Origin: Alphaproteobacteria bacterium
GTDB lineage: Bacteria > Pseudomonadota > Alphaproteobacteria > Puniceispirillales > Puniceispirillaceae
NCBI GenBank assembly: GCA_016780695.1
Contig: JADHLK010000016.1
Location: 1 to 15,634, forward strand
DNA length: 15,634 bases
Reading direction: 5' to 3'
The stretch's first letter is position 1, and each line of letters opens with the position of its first letter. The position numbers and the translations under genes were made by a program. Under the pieces are notes generated by a model. It saw only the letters and a list, made by a program, of their open reading frames with translations. It had not been told where the DNA came from and searched no databases. This document shows positions 1-7,642 of this stretch, in pieces.

Positions 1-19
1 CGGGCCCTGTCTGAACCAT

Positions 20-46
20 CCGGTCAGGCTAGGCTCTCCTGACCGG
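20..46. repeat. Perfect 9-bp inverted repeat
   Basis: CCGGTCAGG at 20-28 and CCTGACCGG at 38-46 form a perfect 9-bp stem with a 9-nt loop. It lies about 145 bases before the likely start of the protease gene. No T-run follows on either strand, so a classical intrinsic terminator is not supported. It could be an operator or the end of a transcript entering from the left, but the sequence does not decide. Confidence 0.5.
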
Positions 47-70
47 GATCAGATCCGGGTCCAGAGTGCC

Positions 71-115
71 AAAGCCGGGATTACTAAAACCCGGATTACC
101 AAAACCAGGCAAACA
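71..115. repeat. Degenerate 15-bp tandem repeat, three copies
   Basis: Three adjacent 15-base units at 71-85, 86-100 and 101-115 share the pattern AAA-R-CC-S-GG-A-TTAC, with the third copy the most diverged. The period is a multiple of three. If translation began at the upstream GTG (66) it would read as a five-residue Lys-Pro-Gly-Leu repeat. I think translation starts later, at 192, so this is most likely noncoding leader sequence. Confidence 0.5.
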
Positions 116-191
116 AAAAGCCGCCCAAACAGAAAGTCCCGATTTTGCAAGCAAGCTCCACCCCCCATCGATTACTACTACAGGTAGTATT

Positions 192-2261
192 ATGAAGAGA
201 TTTGTGCCCCGCGGGCCAACGGGCTGGCCGTTCTGGATGCTGGGACTGGTTGCCTGTGCGCCAGAGTTGACGTTGCGCGGGTGGCAAAGCCTGATTTTGA
301 CAGAAGGTATTGGCCAGCAGACCCGCGAGACAGGCTGGTTGCTGGTCGCACAGGATGCAGATACGCCGCCAGAGCAGATTATCTGGTCTGTCTCAGACAG
401 TCGTTTTGCGCTGACCGGAGATCGGGCGGAACGCGCCTTGACGGTAAAGCCGGGGGCCCTTTTTGACTTTGAAACCGAGGGCCAGCTGCTGGAAATAGCG
501 GTTTCTGTCTGGGACGGGCTGACCGCGGTAACACAATATTTGCCTATCCAGCTGACGGATGTGAATGAGGCCCCGCACTTCACCTCTCCGGCCCGCCAGA
601 TATTTGCCGGCAATGCGAAAGCTGGCGATCTCCTCTATCAGGCTGTTGCAGAGGACCCGGACAGCGACCCGGCCTGGGCGGCCCTTTCCTATAGTTTGAA
701 GCAGGCCGGAGACCATGCGCTGTTCACTATTGATGCTCAGAGCGGAGCGATCCAGCTGCTGGCAGATGCGAGGGAATCCAGCTACAGCCTCGTTATACAA
801 GCAAGTGACGGGCAGAATATCACTGAATTTGGGCTTCTGTTGCAGGCTGATATCCGGGTCTATGAACGCCACCCTCTGCATAAGCCGGTCTGGGTGGATG
901 AGGCAGATTTGGGAACTTACCGGCTGGCATCTGGACAGCTGGATAATGATCTGTTCAGGGTCACCTCTGATGGGCGGCTCTGGTTTCGTGCTCAGCCTGA
1001 TTATGAAAACCCGGCTGATGCTAATCGTGACAATCGCTATCTGGTGGAGATTAGCCGCAAAGATGCCGACATAACCAGCCTGTTACAGCTGGAAATAGTG
1101 GTTGAGGATATTGTGCGCGAAACCGGACGCACGCATCGTGAGGGCCAGCCATCACCGGAATTTCGGCCCTATTCCCAGCGGTTTTACCGGGACTGGATTG
1201 ACCCGGATGACCTGCCCGCCCGCAAAACCCAGCATATCATCAGCGGCGAGATGTATGTCATGCCCCTATCCGGGCCGCTGCAGCTGATCTGGGGGATAGA
1301 CACCAGCAAACCTGATGCGACACTCACCGTCCAGTCCCAGCTGGAGCGATTCCGGGCGGAGCTGGAATTATCCATGGCTGAGTATGAAAAGGCGACCAAT
1401 ATCGAATTTATCGAGATTCACTATGACAGCAGTAGCGCGGCGCCCTGGACCTACGATTTTATTATTCAAGGAGGTGTTTCAGGAACACCTGGCTGGTTTG
1501 CTTTTTTCCCTGATGATATGCGCGAAAAGCTGGTCTATGTGCCCCTGCCCTGGTCAACCAGCAAGTCGAATATGGGGGAAAGGCTGGGCGTTCATACGCA
1601 TGAAATTGGCCATGCAAACGGGCTGAAACATCCCTTTGGCGGGGTCGGAGAAACTTATGATTATGGCTGGCCTATCGATGAGGGGTTGAGATTTGACAGT
1701 TTTTCGATGATGAGCTAAGCCCTGCGTTCCAGCCAGCATCTAAAATCGGCAGATATTGAGGCGTTGCGTTTTCTCTACGGCCCGCCTGGAGGTGACTGGT
1801 CTGATTCGCTGGAAGGCCAGATGGGCAGCGCTAAAATGCTGATGCCCAAGCTGGATTTTGTGCGCCGTATAGAGGTGGCCGAGACTCATGAACCTGTTGC
1901 CCGCCTGCCGCAAATAGAATGGGAGAGTTTGCGCGATAATTGGCTAGCGGATAATAAAGGGGCCAGCTATGTTGCGAATAGCCTGTCCTTTTCCAAATGG
2001 GCCAGCAAACTGGCCTTTATCGGCGCGCGCGACAATCATCTTTTCACGCTGGATAAGCAAACAGGCGATATTTGGCTGCGTCAGCGGCTGGATTTTGAAC
2101 ATCCTGTTGATACGCTGCATGATCCGAAATATGGCGGCAATAATATTTATGAATTGTTGGTGCGTGAAAGTTTTGACATCACTGCCAATAACGCCCTTTC
2201 AACAGTGCATCTGGACTTGCTGATTGAGGTGGCCATTACCGATATAGTGGAAATCGCCTGA
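192..2261 (+). pseudogene. Cadherin-repeat lipoprotein with serralysin-like metallopeptidase domain, interrupted by in-frame TAA
   Basis: The reading frame is open for 690 codons except for one TAA at 1716-1718 (codon 509). The ATG at 192 is chosen because it gives a lipoprotein signal with lipobox LVAC (Cys22) and has AGGTAG upstream; a GTG at 66 is a weaker alternative. Residues about 37-128, 129-220 and 233-308 look like cadherin-type beta repeats; the first ends DVNEAP, and others show LFTIDAQSG and NRYLVEIS patterns. A metzincin zinc site, HEIGHANGLKH, spans residues 470-480, and a Met-turn SMMS follows at 505-508. The stop falls where serralysins have the Met-turn tyrosine. After it the same frame continues with a serralysin-like segment (ADIEALRFLYG) and another cadherin-like repeat. 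No RTX repeats are seen. As written, the product is a 508-residue truncated enzyme. It may be a recent pseudogene, a sequencing error or a readthrough gene. The family assignment is fairly secure; the substrate is unknown. Confidence 0.75.
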
Positions 2262-2362
2262 CCGCCTCCCGCAGGGCCGGAGAGATTGTTTTCAGCAGCC
2301 AGAGAAAGCGCGGTTTCCGCCAGCTGGCAAAGATTGTCGCAGCCGGTTTTCAGCGCAATCAT

Positions 2363-2381
2363 GCCTGTGCTAGAGACAGGC
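2363..2381. repeat. Small hairpin upstream of ctaA
   Basis: GCCTGT (2363-2368) and ACAGGC (2376-2381) form a 6-bp stem with a 7-nt loop, 32 bases before the ctaA ATG. A 10-bp perfect palindrome, GCCAGCTGGC, lies further upstream at 2319-2328. Both are in the 152-base gap between the protease frame and ctaA. There is no T-run. A role in ctaA expression is possible but not shown. Confidence 0.3.
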
Positions 2382-2413
2382 TGACAAAAGACAACCCGTT
2401 GAGCAAAAAGCAG

Positions 2414-3436
2414 ATGTCCACCCTTTCTTATCCTGACCGGCCGGAACAGGCCAAGGCGCTGGCCTATTGGCTGTTGATCATGGCTGGTGCTGTCGCGCTG
2501 ATGGTGATTATTGGCGGGATAACCCGGCTGACCGGCTCTGGCCTGTCGATGGTCGAATGGCGGCCATTGATAGGGGCCTTGCCGCCGTTAAGCGAGGCCG
2601 AGTGGCAGCGGGTCTTTGCCCTCTATCAGCAATCGCCTGAATATCAGCAGGTGAATTACGGCATGGGGTTGGCGGCGTTCAAGCAGATTTTTTTCTGGGA
2701 ATGGTTTCACCGTCTCTGGGGACGCTTTTTGGGGCTTTTGTTTATCCTGCCGCTGGTCTGGTTCTGGTGGCGCGGGCAGATTCCCTCTGGCTACAAGCCG
2801 GGGCTGGTCGGGCTGGCGCTATTGGGCGGACTGCAAGGTGTTATCGGCTGGTGGATGGTGGTCTCTGGTCTGGCAGATGAGCCTGCCGTATCGCAATATC
2901 GGCTGGCCACACATCTCTCCATGGCCTTGCTGATTTACGGGCTTTTGATTTGGGCCGGGCTGAATTTGCGGGACGGGCCATCGCGCCTGCCGACCGGGCA
3001 TGGGGCAGGCACGCTGGGGCTGGTGGTGCTGACCATTCTGGCCGGGGCTTTTGTGGCCGGCATGGATGCCGGGCTGCTCTATAATGAATATCCGCTGATG
3101 GGAGACCGGCTGCTGCCGGTAGAATATGGCGAGGCCGGGCTGGCCGACCCGTTTGAAAACCCGGCCTCTGCCCAGTTTCATCATCGCTGGATAGCGGTGC
3201 TGGCAGCGCTGGCCGTGCTGACTCTCTGGTGGCGGTTGCGCCGCAACAGGCAGCTGGCGCGGCGGGCCGGGATGATGGCAGCTATGGTGCTGGTGCAATT
3301 CGGGCTGGGGATTGTGACCCTGTTAAACGGGGTGCCTGTCTGGCTGGGGGCCGCCCATCAGGCCGGGGCGGTTATATTGCTGGGGCTGGTGCTGGCCTGT
3401 CTGCATGCCAGCGCGCGGCAGAAGACAGGCGCGTAG
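2414..3436 (+). CDS. ctaA: Heme A synthase (COX15/CtaA family)
   Basis: This membrane enzyme oxidises the C8 methyl group of heme O to the formyl group of heme A, the cofactor of aa3-type cytochrome oxidases. The 340-residue product has about eight hydrophobic segments, as expected. It carries the four conserved histidines: His99 in EWFHR, His167 in RLATHLSMA, His257 in QFHHRW and His315 in GAAHQAG. The N-terminal segment GGITRLTGSGLSMVEW is typical of the alphaproteobacterial and mitochondrial COX15 branch. I chose the ATG at 2414; an in-frame TTG at 2399 would add five residues, and neither has a strong ribosome-binding site. The gene stands alone, without cox or ctaB neighbours in the window, so its oxidase is encoded elsewhere. 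Confidence 0.95.
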   Translation: MSTLSYPDRPEQAKALAYWLLIMAGAVALMVIIGGITRLTGSGLSMVEWRPLIGALPPLSEAEWQRVFALYQQSPEYQQVNYGMGLAAFKQIFFWEWFHRLWGRFLGLLFILPLVWFWWRGQIPSGYKPGLVGLALLGGLQGVIGWWMVVSGLADEPAVSQYRLATHLSMALLIYGLLIWAGLNLRDGPSRLPTGHGAGTLGLVVLTILAGAFVAGMDAGLLYNEYPLMGDRLLPVEYGEAGLADPFENPASAQFHHRWIAVLAALAVLTLWWRLRRNRQLARRAGMMAAMVLVQFGLGIVTLLNGVPVWLGAAHQAGAVILLGLVLACLHASARQKTGA

Positions 3437-3443
3437 AAACACT

Positions 3444-3459
3444 AAACCACCTAAGGTTT
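3444..3459 (+). terminator. Weak terminator-like hairpin after ctaA
   Basis: AAACC (3444-3448) pairs with GGTTT (3455-3459) around a 6-nt loop, eight bases after the ctaA stop codon, and is followed by a further T then AA. The 5-bp AT-rich stem and short T-tract make it a weak candidate only. Confidence 0.25.
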
Positions 3460-3567
3460 TAACAGGTCCAATTCAAGCAATAACTTGACGGTATTTTCCT
3501 GTCTGTGTTGTGGTAGAGTTTCAAAAATAGATTGCAAAACAGCTTGGCAGCGGGCCATAATCAGCAG

Positions 3568-3954
3568 ATGAGCGAAATGCTGGCCATAGATACCCATCGG
3601 TTTGTCAAAAACCTGACCAAAAGCGGCTTTACCGAGGCGCAGGCTGAAGCCTTGGCGGAGGAGCAGGTGCGCCTGTTCACCAGCCAGCTGGTGACGCGTG
3701 ACTATTTTGACACGCAGATGGCGAGCCTGCGGTCAGAACTGATGGCCTATATTGACAAGAAGCTGGCTGATCAGCGGGCCTATGTTGACAAAAGGCTGAA
3801 CGAGCAAAAAGCCCATTCAGATAAAGAGATGGCCAGCCTGAGGGCCTATATCGACACCGAATTGGCCGGTCTCAAGCATGAGATGCTGAAATGGCTGATC
3901 GGGTTGATGATCGCGCAGGCCGGGCTGATTCTGGCCATTACCCAGCTTGCGTAA
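3568..3954 (+). CDS. DUF1640-like membrane-anchored coiled-coil protein
   Basis: The product is 128 residues from the ATG at 3568. Starts at TTG 3532 or ATG 3577 are possible, and no strong ribosome-binding site decides between them. The N-terminal part (IDTHRFVKNLTKSGFTEAQAEALAEEQ) matches the opening pattern of DUF1640/CCDC90-type proteins. A charged coiled coil follows and contains four consecutive 11-residue units (3745-3876) beginning AYID, AYVD, AHSD and AYID. The C-terminus is one hydrophobic segment, WLIGLMIAQAGLILAI, which should anchor the protein in the inner membrane. Eukaryotic relatives include the mitochondrial calcium-uniporter regulator MCUR1; the bacterial function is not established. 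A TTGACG at 3485-3490 resembles a -35 element, but no convincing -10 lies at normal spacing. The gene is convergent with aspS, 10 bp apart. Confidence 0.8.
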   Translation: MSEMLAIDTHRFVKNLTKSGFTEAQAEALAEEQVRLFTSQLVTRDYFDTQMASLRSELMAYIDKKLADQRAYVDKRLNEQKAHSDKEMASLRAYIDTELAGLKHEMLKWLIGLMIAQAGLILAITQLA

Positions 3955-3964
3955 TTGCTGCCTG

Positions 3965-5734
3965 TCAGGTCTTTTTCGGCGGCAGGGCGCGTCGGATAGA
4001 CAATTCTGCCAGCTGGCGATCCTCCACTTCTGAAGGTGCGGCCATCATCAAATCTTCTGCCTTGCCATTCATCGGGAACAGAATCACTTCCCGGATATTG
4101 GGCTCATCGGCTATCAGCATGACCATCCGGTCAATACCGGGGGCAATACCGCCATGTGGCGGGGCACCATAGCGAAACGCGTTAATCATGCCGGGAAATT
4201 TGCCGTCAACCACTTCCGGCCCATAGCCAGCTATCGCAAAAGCCTTATACATCACTTCTGGCAGATGGTTTCGGATAGCCCCGCTGGACAGCTCCACCCC
4301 ATTGCAGACCAGATCATACTGATAGGCCTTGATCTGGAGCGGGTCTTCATTTTCCAGCGCGTCCATCCCGCCTTGCGGCATGGAAAACGGGTTATGGGAA
4401 AATTCAATTTTGCCGGTCTGCTCATCCAGCTCAAACATCGGAAAATCAACAATCCAGCAAAAACGGAAAACACCCTGCTCAACCAGCCCCTGATCGGTGC
4501 CAATCTTGACCCGTGCCCGGCCAGCCAGACTGGCCGCCTCTGCCTCAACAGCACAGGCAAAAAACACCGCATCGCCATCCTTTGCGCCAAGCCTTGCTTT
4601 AATCTCAGCAGATTTTTCCGGCCCCAGCGCTTTGGCAACCGGCCCTCTGGCTTCGCCTTCGGCATAGATGATATAACCCATGCCCGGCGCGCCTTCACCC
4701 TGGGCCCAGCCATTCATCCGATCCGCAATCGCCCGGCTGCCGCAGCCCGGGCCGGGGACTGCACGCACCACAGCCCCTTTTTCGATATTTTTGGCAAAGA
4801 TAGAAAAGCCGGAGTCGCGGAAAATATCTGTCACATCACTGATCTCAAGCGGAATGCGTAAATCCGGCTTGTCATTGCCATATTTCAGCATCGAGTCTGC
4901 ATAGGGAATATGCACAAATTCAGCATCGACCTTTTTATCTGAAAATTCCTCAAAAACGCCGCGAATAACTGGCTCTACCGCTTCAAACACATCCTGCTGT
5001 TCAACAAAGCTCATCTCCAGATCGAGCTGGTAGAATTCACCCGGGCTGCGATCAGCCCGGCTATCCTCATCCCGAAAACAGGGGGCGATCTGAAAATAGC
5101 GGTCAAAACCAGAGACCATAATCAGCTGCTTGAATTGCTGCGGGGCTTGCGGCAGCGCATAGAATTTGCCCGGATGCAAGCGCGCCGGAACTAGAAAATC
5201 ACGCGCCCCTTCTGGCGAGGACGCTGTCAGAATCGGCGTTTGAAATTCGGTAAAGCCCTGCTCCACCATCCGCCGGCGTATGGATTGTATAATCTGGGCG
5301 CGCAGCATAATATTGGCGTGCGGGCGGGCGCGGCGCAGGTCAAGATAGCGGTAGCGCAGCCTGGTTTCCTCGCCTGAATCCTCATCTGAATTGACTTGCA
5401 GCGGCAGCGTGTCTGCTGCCGACTGAACCGAAAATTCAGCGATGGTTACCTCTATCGCACCGGTGGCCAGATTGGGATTAACCGTCTCAGCAGAGCGTTC
5501 CTTGACCAGACCGGTGATGGTTACCACCGATTCATTACGCACCGCCTCAACAGCCGCAAAGCAGGCATCAGAGGTATCAATCACACATTGCGTCAGACCG
5601 TGGTGATCGCGCAAATCAACAAACACCAAAGAGCCGTGATCGCGCTTGCGATGCACCCAGCCAGACAGCCGCACCTGACTGCCGGCATCTGCCAGACTCA
5701 ATTCTCCGCAATGATGACTGCGATAGATATGCAT
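3965..5734 (-). CDS. aspS: Aspartyl-tRNA synthetase (probably non-discriminating)
   Basis: This class II synthetase of 589 residues charges tRNA-Asp with aspartate in the cytoplasm. In order it has an N-terminal anticodon-binding OB fold (residues 1-105), the catalytic core with motif 2 (FRDED...GEFYQLDLEMSF, about 220-243), a bacterial GAD insertion (roughly 310-430), and motif 3 ending in GIDRMVML (533-540). The spelling RADRSPGEFYQLD in motif 2 is typical of alphaproteobacteria. His33 in HRKRDHG is the residue found in non-discriminating enzymes of the Pseudomonas type, where E. coli has leucine. If that holds, the enzyme also makes Asp-tRNA-Asn for conversion by GatCAB. The start ATG is preceded by AGGGAG at about 8 nt. 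A 103-base gap separates it from the upstream methyltransferase gene, so it may have its own promoter. Confidence 0.97.
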   Translation of the reverse strand: MHIYRSHHCGELSLADAGSQVRLSGWVHRKRDHGSLVFVDLRDHHGLTQCVIDTSDACFAAVEAVRNESVVTITGLVKERSAETVNPNLATGAIEVTIAEFSVQSAADTLPLQVNSDEDSGEETRLRYRYLDLRRARPHANIMLRAQIIQSIRRRMVEQGFTEFQTPILTASSPEGARDFLVPARLHPGKFYALPQAPQQFKQLIMVSGFDRYFQIAPCFRDEDSRADRSPGEFYQLDLEMSFVEQQDVFEAVEPVIRGVFEEFSDKKVDAEFVHIPYADSMLKYGNDKPDLRIPLEISDVTDIFRDSGFSIFAKNIEKGAVVRAVPGPGCGSRAIADRMNGWAQGEGAPGMGYIIYAEGEARGPVAKALGPEKSAEIKARLGAKDGDAVFFACAVEAEAASLAGRARVKIGTDQGLVEQGVFRFCWIVDFPMFELDEQTGKIEFSHNPFSMPQGGMDALENEDPLQIKAYQYDLVCNGVELSSGAIRNHLPEVMYKAFAIAGYGPEVVDGKFPGMINAFRYGAPPHGGIAPGIDRMVMLIADEPNIREVILFPMNGKAEDLMMAAPSEVEDRQLAELSIRRALPPKKT

Positions 5735-5805
5735 GCAAAAACTCCCTTATGCCGGGTCACCCCGCAACAGCGGCCGGGCAAGCCAAAATCGCGTGCAGTA
5801 TGCAC

Positions 5806-5832
5806 CAAAAGCCCTGTTTGGCAAGGGTTTTG
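5806..5832 (-). terminator. Terminator-like hairpin between bmt and aspS
   Basis: Read on the minus strand, CAAAACCCT pairs with AGGG-c-TTTTG: nine base pairs with one bulged C and an 8-nt loop, starting six bases after the bmt stop. The 3' arm itself supplies four T residues. It may partly terminate the upstream cluster before aspS or act as a processing site. The U-tract is short, so confidence is low. Confidence 0.35.
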
Positions 5833-5837
5833 CCCGC

Positions 5838-6839
5838 CTAGTCGCGGCGGCGGCGAGAGCGGCGGCTGCGTTGCGGGCGTTCACCCTCTTTCATTTCTGC
5901 CCAGGGCTTGCCCAAATCCGCCTCCAGCTGGGCTGCATCCAGATCCGTTCTCGGATTGCTGGACAGCGCAGCAGCCATCGCGGCCACATGCTCAGCAGAG
6001 GTGCCACAACAACCGCCAATGAACCGGGCCCCGGCATTGCGGGCATGAACAGCATAGCGGGCCATCAGCTCTGGCGAGCCATGATAGTGAATGGCCCCGT
6101 CAACAAATTGCGGAATACCGCAATTCCCCTTGGCGACAATATGCAGCCCCGCTGCCACCGCGCCAAATTTCTGCACCGAATCCATCAATTCTGCCGGCCC
6201 GATACCGCAATTTGCGCCAAAGGCCGCAAGCCCCATCTGCTCAGCAAAGCGGGCAAAATCTGCGGGCTGCACCCCCATCATCGAACGGCCATTAGTATCA
6301 AAGGTGAGGGTCGCGCTAACCGGCAGGCCGGTCTTTTTTGCAGCCCTAATCGCGGCTTCGGCCTCCTCCAGAGACGACATGGTCTCAATCCAGATCATAT
6401 CAGCCCCGCCTGCTGCCAGTGCCAGTGCCTGTTCTGTAAAGGCCGCCTCAGCCGCAGCCGGGGTCAAGCTGCCCAGCGGCTCCATCAATTCGCCTGTCGG
6501 GCCAATAGAGCCAGCCACAATAACAGGCCGGCCCGCCTTATCAGCTGCTTCCCGGGCCAGCATCGCCGCCGCCTTGTTCAGCTCAGCCACCCGGTTTTCT
6601 GCTTTATGCAGCTGCAGGCGAAAAGCCGTGCCGCCAAATGAATTGGTCAGGACCAAATCGCTGCCGACCTCAATAAAGCTGTGATGCAGGGCGCGCACCT
6701 TGTCAGGCTGTTCAACATTCCACAGCTCCGGGGCCGCCCCCGGCTCCAGCCCATCGCTGAACATATTGGTGCCGGTTGCCCCATCGGTCAGGATATAGCC
6801 CTTTTCAGCCAGAATTCGGTCAATCAATAGCTGTGTCAT
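5838..6839 (-). CDS. bmt: Homocysteine S-methyltransferase, probably betaine-dependent (Bmt)
   Basis: The 333-residue TIM-barrel enzyme transfers a methyl group to homocysteine to make methionine without cobalamin. The N-terminal DGATGTN (19-25) and the three zinc-binding cysteines, Cys211 in GANCG and Cys277/Cys278 in GGCCG, are all present, so it should be active. Overall features resemble the alphaproteobacterial Bmt group, which uses glycine betaine. The methyl donor cannot be proved from sequence, and S-methylmethionine or dimethylsulfoniopropionate are alternatives. The protein ends in an arginine-rich tail (about 321-333, RPQRSRRSRRRRD) outside the catalytic fold, encoded by a GC-rich CGG-repeat-like stretch. 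The ATG at 6839 has GGGAGAGA about 5 nt upstream. The DUF1289 gene ends 21 bases before it on the same strand, suggesting cotranscription. Confidence 0.85.
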   Translation of the reverse strand: MTQLLIDRILAEKGYILTDGATGTNMFSDGLEPGAAPELWNVEQPDKVRALHHSFIEVGSDLVLTNSFGGTAFRLQLHKAENRVAELNKAAAMLAREAADKAGRPVIVAGSIGPTGELMEPLGSLTPAAAEAAFTEQALALAAGGADMIWIETMSSLEEAEAAIRAAKKTGLPVSATLTFDTNGRSMMGVQPADFARFAEQMGLAAFGANCGIGPAELMDSVQKFGAVAAGLHIVAKGNCGIPQFVDGAIHYHGSPELMARYAVHARNAGARFIGGCCGTSAEHVAAMAAALSSNPRTDLDAAQLEADLGKPWAEMKEGERPQRSRRSRRRRD

Positions 6840-6860
6840 GGCTCTCTCCCAATAGGCTGA

Positions 6861-7088
6861 TTATGCACGAGGCCCTTTGCTGCGAGCCCGGCGCGGCGGG
6901 CGCAAGGGCTGGCCAGTTTGCTCGGCACGGCGGGCGCGCAGCTCATCCAGCAATTTGCGCTGTTCCGGCGCCGTCATAAAAGGCCAGCTGGCAATTTCAT
7001 CACGCCGCCGCAAGCAGCCCCGGCAAGTGCCGCTGACCAGATCTATCTCACAGATACTAATACAAGGTGATACCAGCTGTTCGCTCAT
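6861..7088 (-). CDS. DUF1289 small cysteine-rich protein
   Basis: This 75-residue cytoplasmic protein carries the DUF1289 signature: SPCISIC near the N-terminus, then CRGC about ten residues later, followed by DEIASWPFMTAPEQRKLL. The four cysteines look like a metal or iron-sulfur site; the biochemical role is not known. The C-terminal third is rich in arginine and proline and probably flexible. It lies between the DJ-1-like gene (32-base gap upstream) and bmt (21-base gap downstream) on the same strand, so the three genes probably share a transcript. The ATG at 7088 is clear from the SPC motif nine residues later, although the ribosome-binding site is weak. Confidence 0.88.
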   Translation of the reverse strand: MSEQLVSPCISICEIDLVSGTCRGCLRRRDEIASWPFMTAPEQRKLLDELRARRAEQTGQPLRPPRRARSKGPRA

Positions 7089-7120
7089 CTGTGAACAAGC
7101 ATGGAAACTGCCCCCCTTTT

Positions 7121-7642
7121 TCAGGCCGCAACGCTCTGGCCATCTGCCTCTGCGGCGGCTTCCGACAGCAGACGCATAGCCTCAGCAATCGCTTTGTCAT
7201 CGGCCGCGATAACCAGCTGGCCATCGCGCACAGCACCCGTCTCCGGCATATCGGCTTGCCCGCTTTCATCGGTGATTTTGCTGAGCAGGTCAACAGCGCT
7301 GCCAATAACCAGGATCGGCATTTTCTCTCGCTGGAAAGCCCGGATGATGCGCGCTGCGTGCGGCTCTTCAGCCAGCCTGTCCAGATGCGTTTGTCCAGCT
7401 GGTATCACCAGCCCGTCATAATCAATCGCCAGCGTTTCAGAGAGCTGGGCATCGACCGGATAGCTCATGCCGGTCCCGCTCTCAGAACGGCCATTGGCCA
7501 ACCCGCCATGCGGGGCAATAACTTTCAGCTGGGCAGTCGCCTGCATCATCGCCCGCTGCACCGCAATAAAGCCTTCTTCGGCAAAACTATGGGCAACCAT
7601 AATGGCAAATTTTTTCGCTGAAAGGCTGGCATCATGCATCAT
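7121..7642 (-). CDS. Cysteine-free DJ-1/PfpI-like protein (KatE C-terminal-domain type)
   Basis: The product (173 residues) has the DJ-1/PfpI flavodoxin-like layout: FAIMVAHSF at the first strand, LKVIAPHGG, a YDGLVIPAGQ segment, and ILVIGSAVDLL where the nucleophile elbow lies in true DJ-1 or PfpI proteins. No cysteine occurs anywhere in the protein, so it cannot be a canonical cysteine-dependent deglycase or protease. The pattern (VIAPHGG, YPVD, DG-VIPAG) resembles the C-terminal domain of large-subunit catalases, here as a stand-alone protein. The ATG at 7642, or the next ATG at 7639, is chosen because GGGAGAG lies just upstream; a TTG at 7654 overlaps that ribosome-binding site. It is the first gene of the leftward cluster that continues into DUF1289 and bmt. 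Function unknown. Confidence 0.75.
   Translation of the reverse strand: MMHDASLSAKKFAIMVAHSFAEEGFIAVQRAMMQATAQLKVIAPHGGLANGRSESGTGMSYPVDAQLSETLAIDYDGLVIPAGQTHLDRLAEEPHAARIIRAFQREKMPILVIGSAVDLLSKITDESGQADMPETGAVRDGQLVIAADDKAIAEAMRLLSEAAAEADGQSVAA

Noticed and set aside
66..191. Earlier GTG start for the protease, giving a Pro-Lys-Gly-Leu repeat at the N-terminus
   Set aside because: The ATG at 192 gives a proper lipoprotein signal peptide with LVAC; the earlier start would bury it 42 residues inside the protein.
29..613. A 194-codon frame on the minus strand opposite the protease gene
   Set aside because: It is antisense to a gene with clear domains, has no recognisable protein pattern and no ribosome-binding site.
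1764..2261. Separate 165-residue gene starting at TTG 1764
   Set aside because: It continues the same frame as the protease and its first residues (RFLYG) belong to the catalytic domain, so it is the downstream half of an interrupted gene.
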